Below, piece after piece: positions 6,160 through 14,268 of a stretch of 24,951 nucleotides of DNA. Below the pieces are notes generated by a model that saw only the letters and a program-made list of their open reading frames with translations, was not told the DNA's origin and searched no databases. Position numbers and translations under genes: made by a program. Each line of letters opens with the position of its first letter. Positions within the stretch are counted from its first letter, which is position 1. The DNA lies in IMG/VR virus record IMGVR_UViG_3300042475_000045, positions 1 through 24,951 of that record; one strand, given 5' to 3'. The DNA is from a virus.

Positions 6160-8282
6160 TAAAATTGTCCTCCGTCTAGTGGTGTTGCTGTGACGGTGAA
6201 GTTGCCGCCTGTGCCTGAGTTTGTGCCGAACGATGCTGGATCAAAGCGCATATATACCGCTGGTGTTGGCACTGTTGCCGCTGTGATTGCCGATGGCAGA
6301 TTAGTTGGGTTTCCAAAGCAATCTCGGAACAGTAAACGATTTGCCTCAAGGCTGAAATCGATGTAGTTAGTTGTCCAATAGAGTTCGCCTATTTTTCCAT
6401 CGTATTCATCTGAACTTGAGTTGGCATAAGAAACACCTATTGCCTCATTTGTGCTTGACGCAAAATCTATATCCGCATTTGTGTACGTTGTCCATGTTGT
6501 GCTGTCTAACGCGCCATTTACATAGATTTTTCGATTTGATGAGTTTGAAAGATCAATGCAACCTTGAATACAGTATTGCGTTGCAGTAGCAAAAACAGTC
6601 CCCGTCCCTGCGTTAAGTATTGTTGTGTTTGAAGAATTTCTTGCGGTGATCACAAATTGAGTTGCCGCAAACCTTAATTCAAATCTCAAAGCCGTTCCAT
6701 TATAAAAACAGAAAATTGTTCTTGCCCCTGTCAAAGTGTCTGGTCGAACCCATACAGAAAAAGAAAATGTCTTGCCGTTTGAAACACCAGAAAGTGCGCC
6801 CGACTTTAATAAATAATCGGTTGGAACAAAGTCAGCCCAATTCCCCCAAAACTCATTCGGCCCACGCGCACCTGTGTACGGGTCAGAGTTGGCCGTAAAG
6901 TTGCCACCTGTGCCGTAGTTCCTTTGAGCGTTGTACCCTCCGTACATCGGTAGATAGATCAGCGGGCTTGTGCCTGTGGGCAGTTCACCGTTTACTCCAA
7001 GGTCTACAGGCTTGGCGTCAATGCCAGTGCCGCTGACAAACTTTGCAAGGTTAGAAGCTACCGACAAGTCAATGTAGCTGGTGTTAAACCAGAGTGCGCC
7101 AATCTTGCCGTTGTACCAGTTTGTTGTAGATGCCCCAGTTCCAATGTAATAACGAGGGGTTGTTGATATGTTGAAATTAATTGAGCCGCTTGTATAAGTG
7201 CTCCACGTTGCAGAAACAGCCGATCCGTTAATGTAGATATAGCGTTTTGCTGTGTCAGTAAGATCAACAGAAACAACAACATTGTAATTGCGCCCCACAA
7301 CAAAAGTGATGCCTGTTGTATCTGTACTTAGAATTATGCTTGATGTGTTTCTCGCACTAACTGACAAACCTGTAGTTGAAAACACAACATCAAATCTTGC
7401 TGAAGTAGACGATGCAAAAACAACCATCCTCTGACCTGCCGTTGCAGCATCAGGTGTAAATGAAAACGCAATGGTGAAGGTAGAACTATCAGCAATTCCC
7501 GTTGGTGCAGTCGTCCTCGACAAATAATCCGCACTTCCATCTAAATCACTATAAGGCGCGTTGTACTGGTTTGGCCCACGACCTGAACGTGCAACAGTTC
7601 CAGTCAATGTGAAGTTGCCACCAGTGCCTGAGTTAGTCGCAACCGTTGTTGGATCACTCATTGGAAAATAAATAATCGGATTAAGTGCGGCTTGCCCAGC
7701 GGCAGGTTTGAGGTCTGCGGTAACAAACAGACGGCGGTTGGCTGTAATGCTTAGGTCGCGGTAGGTATAGTCAAGGAAGATGTTTGACATCCGACCTTTT
7801 AAATACGCTAAGGATGAAGGGTTGTAGCCAATTTTGTATGTGCTAAAACTTCTATCCATGGTCTCGTTCTGAAAATCAACCCAAGATGGATCGGTCAATA
7901 CATCATTGATATAGATGTATCTTTTTGCCACATTTGATAGATCAATTGAAATTAGAAAGTGAGTCCATGTAAGTGTTGGCGCTAATCCAGCAGTAACTCG
8001 CACATCCAAAATAGTATTGCCAAGCACATCAGAACCTTGCACTCTAAATACCAAAGAACCGGAGCTGGCATCACAAAAAATAATGAATTCAGACCCTGGC
8101 CCTGCTGCATAAAAAGTATTTGATTGCGCAAAACCCCAAAGCCATCCACTAAAAGTGAGCGTTTTCCCGTCAGTATTTCCGGTCAGGTTTGAAGACCGCG
8201 TCAGATAATCATTCGTCCCATCAAAGTCGATGGCTTCGGCTTGCGTTACCGCTGATACTTGTGTTGCGTTTGAGCTAAACAT
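6159..8282 (-). CDS. Triple LamG/concanavalin-A-like repeat tail adhesin
   Basis: 707 aa from the ATG at 8282. Three tandem LamG-like (concanavalin A-like lectin) repeats are visible. Using numbering from the TTG one codon upstream, they open at DFDGTNDYLTR (20-30), SDLDGSADYLSR (246-257) and ADFVPTDYLL (484-493). Each contains a KRYIYIN or RKIYVNG strand (121-127, 348-354, 585-591). Each closes with P[LAI][IV]Y[FLM] and N[SY]GTGGNFT (218, 456, 689), giving a period of about 235 residues. Such repeats bind glycans, so host surface or capsule recognition is likely. No glycosidase motif is evident. The ATG is favoured because GAGGTG lies 4 nt upstream. It is by far the largest tail gene here and is followed directly by an assembly-type gene. 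Confidence 0.88.
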   Translation of the reverse strand: MFSSNATQVSAVTQAEAIDFDGTNDYLTRSSNLTGNTDGKTLTFSGWLWGFAQSNTFYAAGPGSEFIIFCDASSGSLVFRVQGSDVLGNTILDVRVTAGLAPTLTWTHFLISIDLSNVAKRYIYINDVLTDPSWVDFQNETMDRSFSTYKIGYNPSSLAYLKGRMSNIFLDYTYRDLSITANRRLFVTADLKPAAGQAALNPIIYFPMSDPTTVATNSGTGGNFTLTGTVARSGRGPNQYNAPYSDLDGSADYLSRTTAPTGIADSSTFTIAFSFTPDAATAGQRMVVFASSTSARFDVVFSTTGLSVSARNTSSIILSTDTTGITFVVGRNYNVVVSVDLTDTAKRYIYINGSAVSATWSTYTSGSINFNISTTPRYYIGTGASTTNWYNGKIGALWFNTSYIDLSVASNLAKFVSGTGIDAKPVDLGVNGELPTGTSPLIYLPMYGGYNAQRNYGTGGNFTANSDPYTGARGPNEFWGNWADFVPTDYLLKSGALSGVSNGKTFSFSVWVRPDTLTGARTIFCFYNGTALRFELRFAATQFVITARNSSNTTILNAGTGTVFATATQYCIQGCIDLSNSSNRKIYVNGALDSTTWTTYTNADIDFASSTNEAIGVSYANSSSDEYDGKIGELYWTTNYIDFSLEANRLLFRDCFGNPTNLPSAITAATVPTPAVYMRFDPASFGTNSGTGGNFTVTATPLDGGQF

Positions 8283-8286
8283 CAAT

Positions 8287-8292
8287 CACCTC
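8287..8292 (-). promoter_or_regulatory. Ribosome binding site of the LamG gene
   Basis: GAGGTG on the minus strand lies 4 nt before the ATG at 8282. The TTG one codon earlier is too close to the site to be the likely start, which decides for the ATG. Confidence 0.55.
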
Positions 8293-8866
8293 ACAGGTAG
8301 TTCTGGCCAGCCACTGATCCCCACCAGTACGTACCGTCTGCGGTAAATACAAACTTATCACCCTTGCTTGCGGTGCTGGTAATCGTTGGCGTTGTACTGC
8401 TTGGCCATTTAACCGATGCAGGCCATGTCACTGTGCGTGAGCCTGTTGCGTCTTGCTTTTGGAACAGTGTGAAACTCTTGCCAGCCGTGGCAGTTGGGAA
8501 CGTATAAACGCAGTTGCCTGTCAGCGTAATAATTTGCAAAGTACCGTTGGCCAAATCCAATGTAATCGCAGTGCTGGAGTTAGCTGTGTACGTTGTTTCG
8601 GTGTAGTTGGTAATCGTTGGATTGGTTAGTGTTGCACCAGAAGGTACAGTTACAGCACCCCATGCTGGTGCGGCAGTAGAACCCGCAGAAATCAATACGT
8701 TGCCAGACGAACCAAAAGAAGGTGAAGACCCTACGCCAATAGCACCCAGCGTGTTCAGTGTGACAGAAGCTGTAGTTCCATTTACTTGAAACTGCAACGT
8801 GCCGTCGGTGTTTCCCGTACTGGAAAGTGCGGTCGTGGTTGTTGTGCCTGCTGCAATGATACTCAT
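8291..8866 (-). CDS. Tail-fibre-like protein (191 aa), module A+B+C
   Basis: 191 aa from the ATG at 8866. A longer reading frame opens upstream, but its first ~58 residues (Arg-rich) fall inside the preceding fibre gene and are out of character. The 8866 ATG overlaps that gene's stop as ATGA. Module A is residues 20-48 (DGTLQFQVNGTTASVTLN, AIGVGSS). Module B is the linker SSGNVLISAGSTAAPAW (52-69). Module C is the C-terminal domain from TLTNPTITNYTETTYTAN to DGTYWWGSVAGQNYL. Modules A and B recur in the 96-aa protein at 3709, and B and C in the 166-aa protein at 5239. It is probably a beta-structured fibre tip. Function by analogy with phage fibres. Confidence 0.82.
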   Translation of the reverse strand: MSIIAAGTTTTTALSSTGNTDGTLQFQVNGTTASVTLNTLGAIGVGSSPSFGSSGNVLISAGSTAAPAWGAVTVPSGATLTNPTITNYTETTYTANSSTAITLDLANGTLQIITLTGNCVYTFPTATAGKSFTLFQKQDATGSRTVTWPASVKWPSSTTPTITSTASKGDKFVFTADGTYWWGSVAGQNYL

Positions 8867-9735
8867 ATGATTACCCACCTTTGTCCGGATGATACTGTAA
8901 CGGTGTAGGTATCCGCAATCGTGATCGGCCCTACGGAAAATGCGTTTGAACCTACTGGCAATGTATAGCTGGCACTGACTGTATCGGTGTTTACTAACAA
9001 TGCGCCGCTGGCTTTTGCTGGGTTTGGTGCGTCTTCCCAAGTTGGGGCTGCTGCGCCGTTTGCAGTCAGAACTTTACCTGCTACACCAGCAGCTGTATAT
9101 GCGTGAGCTGTTCCTGTCCCGTAGCCAACACCGCCAAGTGTAGCCGTAGCTGAAGAGTTTGTACCGCCTGACGCAATAGGTAGCGGTGAACCAGTTAATG
9201 TTAACGATCCGGCAGACAGATTTGTTGCCGTTAATGTTGATCCATTCCAAACCAGACCAGCAGAGCCTCCAAAGTTACCGCCACTGTTAAACTGAACTTG
9301 GGTGTTAGAACCACCCGCTTGGCCACCGCCAACCTTTTCAAAATCAGAGCCGTTCCAAGCCACAATAGCCTGGTCGCCCGCCAATATGGTTACGCCCGCT
9401 GTCGGGGTTGCTGGGCCGCCACGGATAACAATAGACTGCGTGCCGCCCGTGTTGTTAAACACCACATACACTTTACTGTGCTTGGGGGCGTCAATGTTTC
9501 TAGTTACTGTGCCCGTAGCCGTCCAGTTGATGACTGCCGCCCGTGCTTGGTTGGCTGCGCCGTCTGTTGTAGTGAGCGTTGTGTCTGTGTCTGCGCTAAG
9601 TGTAGTGGTGCCCGCCACTGCGGAGTCCAGCAGGGACGTAATTGAATCATTAACTGTATAGCCCCAAAGACCGGCCAAATCACCCGTTGTGGGTAACGCC
9701 AATCCTAAGTTGCTTGTGTAATCTACGACAGCCAT
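8863..9735 (-). CDS. Tail-fibre-like protein (290 aa)
   Basis: 290 aa. The N-terminus (MAVVDYTSNLGLALPTTGDL then GLWGYTVNDSITSLLDSAVAG) resembles the virion-attachment region of fibre proteins I associate with this phage group. The middle has VVFNNTGGTQSIVIRGG, then VQFNSGGNFGGSAGLVWNGS, then PIASGGTNSSATATLGGVG, the GGT[GN].[ST]A type repeat common in phage fibre shafts. The linker GKVLTANGAAAPTW (~222) is shared with three other genes. The last ~35 residues (NAFSVGPITI...SGQRWVII) are homologous to the end of the 521-aa protein next to it, so the two end in the same C-terminal cap. TAAGGAATAAATATG couples it to the preceding gene. Confidence 0.85.
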   Translation of the reverse strand: MAVVDYTSNLGLALPTTGDLAGLWGYTVNDSITSLLDSAVAGTTTLSADTDTTLTTTDGAANQARAAVINWTATGTVTRNIDAPKHSKVYVVFNNTGGTQSIVIRGGPATPTAGVTILAGDQAIVAWNGSDFEKVGGGQAGGSNTQVQFNSGGNFGGSAGLVWNGSTLTATNLSAGSLTLTGSPLPIASGGTNSSATATLGGVGYGTGTAHAYTAAGVAGKVLTANGAAAPTWEDAPNPAKASGALLVNTDTVSASYTLPVGSNAFSVGPITIADTYTVTVSSGQRWVII

Positions 9736-9744
9736 ATTTATTCC

Positions 9745-11310
9745 TTAAACAACCAGCCAACGCTGACCGCTGCCAACCGTAACAGTTACGCCTGAATTGA
9801 TCGTTACTGGCCCAACACTGAAGCCGTTTTTAGCCGTGGTCAACGTGTAATTAGATGAGATTGTCTGGTTAGTTTCTGCAATAGGAGTCTCTTGCGCAAC
9901 CGTACCCCAAGCAAATGCAGCACCGTTCCAGTACAAGTATGTACTAGATACTGTAGGAGCAACTGCAAAGTTTGTAGTTCCAGCAGATGTGTTGTAAACA
10001 ATCTGGTTAGCCGTTCCGCCTGCTACATTTGTAGCAGTTGTTGCAGTGGTTGCGTTACCTGATAAAGCCGCTGTAATTGTTCCAGCAGCAAAGTCACCAG
10101 AGCCGTCCCGTGCCACAACTTTAGAGGCCGTGTTAGCCGAAGTCGCATCCACTGTCCATGTCTGGGCAGCGGAGCCGTTAAATGCTGTGCCTGTTAGGTA
10201 CGTACCCGCCGTCAGTGAGTTGGCTACAGAACCTGCTTGGCCAGAAATAGCACCGGTTACCGCAGAACCATTGATAGCAATGGCAGTGTCAGTAACTGAA
10301 GTTAATTGGCCTTGAGCGTTTACTGCAAACACAGGAACCGCAGAAGCAGAACCGTATGTAGCGGCTGTTACTGTGGTATTGGCAATGTTAAACGTATAGG
10401 TTGGCGACTCATTTAGTCCTGTACCAGCCGTGTATGTAATAGGCGCAGAAAATTGTTGGAACACAATTGCTGTTGTGCCAACCACAATAGGAGGGGTGGT
10501 CTGCTGAACCCAAGCGGTATTAGCGTTGGCCGTGCCGCTAGTCACCAAGAAAAAGTCACCTTCATCAATCTGGTCAACTCCGGTTCCAGCGGTATCAAAG
10601 TCTGTAGCACGGGTCAGGATGTATGGCGTACTAACAGTGCCAACTTGTGTAACCGTGTAAACACCATTGTTTGCTTGCGTGACTTCGTTTTTAACCAGTA
10701 TTCGGTTTGTGGCAACAGTAACCGTTGAGTCCACAGACAGAACGCCATTGCCAGTTGCTGTAAGCGTTGCCCCTACCCCAGATGTTCCATTGTTGTAAGT
10801 ATTGGCCGGCAGCGCTGCGGTAGTTGCTAAATCCACAGCCTCATGGAAATGAATACCCGATGCAATAGCGTCAGCGTACTGCTTGTTAACAATGTCTGTG
10901 TTGCTAGTTGGAGCCGTGGTAATTGTGCCCGTAGTCATTGCCACGGACGTAGCTGTAATTGCCCCGTATGACGTGGGAACCACCACACCAGCCGCATTTA
11001 GCCACACACCTTGAGAGGATGGGTAGGTTACAAATACATCTTTTGGGTTGCTGGTAAAAGTAACCAACGACCCGCCGTTGCTAGAAGACAGCACAGTGTC
11101 ACGAGACAGTGCAGTTCCAGAAGAAGTGTAAGTACCAACACCTACTTCCCAAGCGCCTGTAGCGTTGTCTACGATAGCGTAATAAGTTGTGTTTCCGTTA
11201 CCTACAGCGGCAAAAGATTGAAAGCCTGTGACTGCACCAGCAAGCGTCAGTGTGCCCGTCCCAGCCGTTGAGGACGTTTCTTTGACCCGATCTTTTAATA
11301 CTAACGCCAT
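9745..11310 (-). CDS. Large tail-fibre-like protein (521 aa)
   Basis: 521 aa. Residues 1-110 (MALVLKDRVKETSSTAGTGT, GNGNTTYYAIVDNATGAWEV, ALSRDTVLSSSNGG) look like a conserved attachment domain. Residues ~143-290 hold a fibre domain with VNKQYADAIASGIHFHEAV, RILVKNEVTQANNGVYTV and LTRATDFDTAG, a pattern frequent in tail-fibre shafts. Low-complexity Thr/Ala/Gly beta repeats follow (SGNATTATTATNVAGG). The C-terminal cap NGFSVGPVTI...SGQRWLVV is shared with the adjacent 290-aa protein. No peptidase or glycosidase motif was found. Likely a long fibre subunit. TAAGGATAAAAAATG joins it to the stop of the preceding gene. Confidence 0.86.
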   Translation of the reverse strand: MALVLKDRVKETSSTAGTGTLTLAGAVTGFQSFAAVGNGNTTYYAIVDNATGAWEVGVGTYTSSGTALSRDTVLSSSNGGSLVTFTSNPKDVFVTYPSSQGVWLNAAGVVVPTSYGAITATSVAMTTGTITTAPTSNTDIVNKQYADAIASGIHFHEAVDLATTAALPANTYNNGTSGVGATLTATGNGVLSVDSTVTVATNRILVKNEVTQANNGVYTVTQVGTVSTPYILTRATDFDTAGTGVDQIDEGDFFLVTSGTANANTAWVQQTTPPIVVGTTAIVFQQFSAPITYTAGTGLNESPTYTFNIANTTVTAATYGSASAVPVFAVNAQGQLTSVTDTAIAINGSAVTGAISGQAGSVANSLTAGTYLTGTAFNGSAAQTWTVDATSANTASKVVARDGSGDFAAGTITAALSGNATTATTATNVAGGTANQIVYNTSAGTTNFAVAPTVSSTYLYWNGAAFAWGTVAQETPIAETNQTISSNYTLTTAKNGFSVGPVTINSGVTVTVGSGQRWLVV

Positions 11311-11319
11311 TTTTTATCC

Positions 11320-12036
11320 TTACGATGGGATGTTCGTCCAACCGGGGGTTTGTTCATCGTCTATGTTTGTCCAGCCACTGCCTTGAACATTGTTGATATT
11401 TTGCCAGTTTGGAGTCTGGCTGTCATCAATTACCGCCCAAATAAGTGCGTCACCAATATTGACGTAAAGCTGGATACCTGTTGGCCGTGCATTGATTTCT
11501 TTAACTGGCAGGTATACATCTGATCCAGTCACGTTCTCGGCAATACTTGCACCAAAAATAGTCTTAACTAAATACTCATCTGTGGCTGTAGCACTTTCCG
11601 CTTGCACGGCATTAACAAATCTTGCAGTAGTAAATTGGTCAAACACCAACCCCATTTCTTCAATGGCCGCTACAAAATCTGCCCGAGAAATATAAGAATC
11701 CGCACCAGTAGCAGATTCTGCAATAGCACCAAAAAGTGTAGCTGTAGCACTGTTGGCATCCGCGCCAACGGCAGACTCAGACAAAGAAACGTTAAAGATG
11801 TTGTTAATGGTATTAACAGTATCCGTTGCTGTAGCAATTTCTGCTCTGGCAGCAAACATATTGGCAATAACAGACTGCGTAGCTACTGCGGCGGCAAGTT
11901 CAGCTTCTGTGCCTACAAATGTAGTAAGAACAGACTGAGTGTTACTTGCAACTGCGGATTCAGCAATGTCGACACCAAACGTAGCCCCGCCTAAAGAGGC
12001 GAAAGGAGACTGAGCAAATGTTACATCTCCAAACAC
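11320..12036 (-). CDS. Repeat-containing tail protein (20-residue and 11-residue repeats)
   Basis: 238 aa with a GTG start at 12036 (GTG TTT GGA), preceded by TAGGTAG; no in-frame ATG fits better. About eight tandem units of ~20 residues begin at Phe20, 40, 61, 81, 102, 121, 140 and 161. Each is roughly F-x(3)-[IA]-[AS]E-[SI]-A-x-[AG]-x-D, as in FGAIAESATGADSY. Around 171-200 the pattern changes to RPTGIQLYVNIGDALIW. The tail then has Trp at 200, 211, 222 and 233, an exact 11-residue spacing, with DDSQTPNW and DDEQTPGW units. It is probably an elongated or solenoid structural protein of the tail. I do not know the family well enough to assign a role. Confidence 0.8.
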   Translation of the reverse strand: MFGDVTFAQSPFASLGGATFGVDIAESAVASNTQSVLTTFVGTEAELAAAVATQSVIANMFAARAEIATATDTVNTINNIFNVSLSESAVGADANSATATLFGAIAESATGADSYISRADFVAAIEEMGLVFDQFTTARFVNAVQAESATATDEYLVKTIFGASIAENVTGSDVYLPVKEINARPTGIQLYVNIGDALIWAVIDDSQTPNWQNINNVQGSGWTNIDDEQTPGWTNIPS

Positions 12037-12047
12037 CGCTCTACCTA

Positions 12048-12617
12048 TCAGGCAGCGTCAAGGGAGAACTGATACGTTACGTTCAATGTATCGCCACTGG
12101 CCACAGACTTGTCACCGCCTGTAAAGACACCGGCAGAGAACAGCACACCAGAGTTATCAGTAGTAGATGCCAAAAAAGCACCAGCAATCGTGGCCGTAGC
12201 GTTAATGCTAAAAGCTGAAGGTGAAGCAGAGTTGCTAATTACCGATGGGTCTGCTGTAGAGGCTGTGCCAAAAGTCACAGTCTTGCGGCTACCTGTGTAG
12301 TCCGTGTTTTCTGTCCAGCCAGCGTGGGATGCTAATGTGTCACCAGCGGCATATGTAGTACCAGAACCAGGTCCAGTTACCAGACCCAAGTACCAGACAG
12401 CCGTATAGCCAGAACCCTTGAAGAAGGTCTGGTTCATGTACTGCAAGCCTTCGTTTACAACCAGGTTGTGGAAAGTATCAGACCACTTCTCTAACCCGTC
12501 TGGGCCTACGCAAGTAACGGTGTAAACACCACCAGCAGAGGCACTATCGCCGCTCTTGGGGAATGTCAACAGCCCAGCAGACACGGTGTCTTGGGCTTTG
12601 CTTTTTTCTGTACTCAT
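12048..12617 (-). CDS. Conserved phage structural protein (189 aa), tail/neck
   Basis: 189 aa, beta-rich. Landmarks are GGVYTVTCVGPDGLEKWSDT, then HNLVVNEGLQYMNQTFF, YTAVWYLGLVTGPGS, HAGWTENTDYTGSRK and a C-terminal GDTLNVTYQFSL. The N-x-V-x-x-x-GL and WYLGL...AGWTE spacing is familiar from uncharacterised proteins encoded between neck and fibre genes in podovirus-like phages. It lies directly after the 150-aa protein and before the repeat protein. TAAGGACACACCATG couples it to the upstream stop. It could be a tail tube/hub or fibre-base component; no finer call can be supported from sequence. Confidence 0.78.
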   Translation of the reverse strand: MSTEKSKAQDTVSAGLLTFPKSGDSASAGGVYTVTCVGPDGLEKWSDTFHNLVVNEGLQYMNQTFFKGSGYTAVWYLGLVTGPGSGTTYAAGDTLASHAGWTENTDYTGSRKTVTFGTASTADPSVISNSASPSAFSINATATIAGAFLASTTDNSGVLFSAGVFTGGDKSVASGDTLNVTYQFSLDAA

Positions 12618-12626
12618 GGTGTGTCC

Positions 12627-13079
12627 TTAAGAGATACGAACGATGGCATTGTTTGCGTCGGGCGTTGGGAAAATGATTGTGAATGTGTCATTGCTGACCG
12701 TTTTGTCCGAACCAAAATCTAACACCGCTACAGATGGGTCGCCTGCAACAGAGTCGTTATAAATCAGTGCGCCACGGCAAGTAAACGTGGCATTGGGCCA
12801 AGAAGTGTTGCTAAACGAAACAAATGCGGTTGGTACTAAACTTGAATTGTTTCCCGATGTTGGGGATACCGAAATAACCAGTGTATTACCGCCTGTTGTG
12901 TATCCACCACCGCTTGCAACTTCGCCTGTAGCCGTGTATGCGGTAATAGTTGGACCAATATTAGCTGCCGCCGTATACAGCGCAATTTTAAATGTATTGG
13001 GTGTTGTAGGGCCAAAGTTATGAACTGCCTGGAGCAATTGAACTTTAAAGCTGGTCGTTGCGGTTTGTTGCACTGCCAT
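12627..13079 (-). CDS. Conserved phage structural protein (150 aa), tail/neck
   Basis: 150 aa, beta-rich, beginning MAVQQTATTSFKVQLLQAVH. FKIALYTAAANIGPTITAYT, EVASGGGYTTGGNTLVIS, SWPNATFTCRGALIYND and AVLDFGSDKTVSND follow. From memory, the FKIALYT ... GEV...GY..GG..L ... AVLDFG..K pattern marks a small protein widespread in environmental tailed phages and always embedded in tail gene clusters. Its length is typical. It starts one base after the adaptor gene's TGA, with AAGGTAAC upstream. A tail-completion or decoration role is likely by context; no activity is indicated. Confidence 0.8.
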   Translation of the reverse strand: MAVQQTATTSFKVQLLQAVHNFGPTTPNTFKIALYTAAANIGPTITAYTATGEVASGGGYTTGGNTLVISVSPTSGNNSSLVPTAFVSFSNTSWPNATFTCRGALIYNDSVAGDPSVAVLDFGSDKTVSNDTFTIIFPTPDANNAIVRIS

Positions 13080-13080
13080 A

Positions 13081-14004
13081 TCAAGTTACCTTTTGTCTGT
13101 ATTGACCAGAACGATAAGCGTCTTGACGCTCCATACCATCACCCAGACGTTTAGCCAAACCAAGTGCTTCTTGGTATTTAGTATTGTAGAACGCCATGAT
13201 GTCCGCTTCACCTTTCATGTAGGTGTAAGCCTCAACCAAAGAGCCATACAAAAGTACCGAGTCAAAGTTATCACCAAGCCATGAGGTACCGTTAGCGTTA
13301 GACACTGCTGAAACTGGGATAGAAAAACTTGTACCTGTACCGCCAATATTTGCCGCTGCGGCAGACAGAGTGTTACCAACAACGTAAAAAATACCGCCAT
13401 TTGTAATGGTGACTGCTGTAACCGCGCCGCCAGAAACAGTAATTGTTGCCAATGCACCACTACCAGAACCACCCGTCAAAGGCACATTGAAGTATGTACC
13501 AGCCGTATATGCACTACCACCTGTAATGGCACCAACAGAAGTAACTATGCCTTGAACAATAGAAGAAGGATAGTAGTAATAGTGAAGTTCTACAGGATAA
13601 ACCGCATCTGGCGTTGGACCAAGGATAAATGACAACTCATTAGCATCATTAGTCTGCGCGCCAAACAAAGCATAGTACTTTGGTATACCTGTATCATTGG
13701 CTTGCGGATACGCTTGACGAATATAGTTAACATCTTTGTTAAGTAAGTATTCATACGTACCTGTAGACAAAGTGCCGTCTACAACCGCCATGGAATATGA
13801 GGCTAAAAAGTCAGAAGGGCATGCCAAATATTTATTATTAGCCGTAGTTGCGCCCGTTACGTTTTTGCGAAGCGATGGAAACTGTACCGTGTTATAAATA
13901 CGCTGCTCAGCCTGCTGAACGAACACGGGTATCTCAGCGATAAAACTCGCTTCAGTATTTTCCGTATACGCTTGAATAGCGTTGCTGAGTTCAGTGTAAT
14001 TCAT
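13081..14004 (-). CDS. Head-tail adaptor protein with inserted beta domain
   Basis: 307 aa. The helical N-terminus (MNYTELSNAIQAYTENTEAS, IPVFVQQAEQRIYNTVQFP) and the C-terminal part (SWLGDNFDSVLLYGSLVEAY, TYMKGEADIMAFYNTKYQ) form the core of a phage adaptor/tail tubular protein family comparable to T7 gp11. This ring protein connects the portal side to the tail. Between YYYYPSSIV (~150) and NGTSWLG (~239) lies a Gly/Thr/Val-rich segment of about 85 residues (GGSAYTAGTYFNVPLTGGSG, GAVTAVTITNGG) that looks like a separate inserted beta domain. The ATG overlaps the upstream stop by 4 nt. The adaptor call is firm in type; the exact family name is from memory. Confidence 0.84.
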   Translation of the reverse strand: MNYTELSNAIQAYTENTEASFIAEIPVFVQQAEQRIYNTVQFPSLRKNVTGATTANNKYLACPSDFLASYSMAVVDGTLSTGTYEYLLNKDVNYIRQAYPQANDTGIPKYYALFGAQTNDANELSFILGPTPDAVYPVELHYYYYPSSIVQGIVTSVGAITGGSAYTAGTYFNVPLTGGSGSGALATITVSGGAVTAVTITNGGIFYVVGNTLSAAAANIGGTGTSFSIPVSAVSNANGTSWLGDNFDSVLLYGSLVEAYTYMKGEADIMAFYNTKYQEALGLAKRLGDGMERQDAYRSGQYRQKVT

Positions 14005-14267
14005 GCCATCGGGCCTCTAGACATTACGCCTTTAATTGCACAGCCAGTGCCGCGCATCTTAATGCCAGAAGTTTTTGGTGCTTTGTATGGATCGCGGCTA
14101 ATATTGCCAACGGACATATTTACATCATTAGCGGTATAACGATTGCCACCGTCATAGCCACTGTTCTTGATGTCAACACCGGCTTTGCCAGTCATAGTGT
14201 GAGGTGGTGCATAAACAGCACCATCACCAACTTCTTTGCCCATTACTTTTTTGCTGAATTTAGCCAT
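14001..14267 (-). CDS. Basic GKT-motif-cluster protein, 88 aa
   Basis: 88 aa from the ATG at 14267. A longer open frame adds 13 residues upstream, but these overlap the previous gene, and 14267 lies just after that gene's TAA. It begins MAKFSKKVMGKEVGDGAVY and continues PPHTMTGKAGVDIKNSGYDG, then NVNMSVGNISRDPYKAP. It ends GIKMRGTGCAIKGVMSRGPM, a variant of the [DTN]G-[CIV]-A-x-[KR]-G motif shared with four other basic genes between here and 17343. The C-terminal RGTGxAxKG...RGPMA form is familiar from environmental phages but uncharacterised. Its position just before the adaptor gene suggests a neck or head-completion factor. Function unknown. Confidence 0.75.
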   Translation of the reverse strand: MAKFSKKVMGKEVGDGAVYAPPHTMTGKAGVDIKNSGYDGGNRYTANDVNMSVGNISRDPYKAPKTSGIKMRGTGCAIKGVMSRGPMA

Positions 14268-14268
14268 A

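Noticed and set aside
8867-9040. N-terminal extension of the 191-aa fibre protein
   Set aside because: The extra 58 residues are Arg-rich, lie wholly inside the preceding fibre gene in another frame, and the ATGA overlap start at 8866 gives the paralogous N-terminus.
2454-12036. Diversity-generating retroelement acting on the fibre genes
   Set aside because: No reverse transcriptase, template repeat or adenine-biased variable repeat is visible in the window; the variation seen is modular, not point-like.
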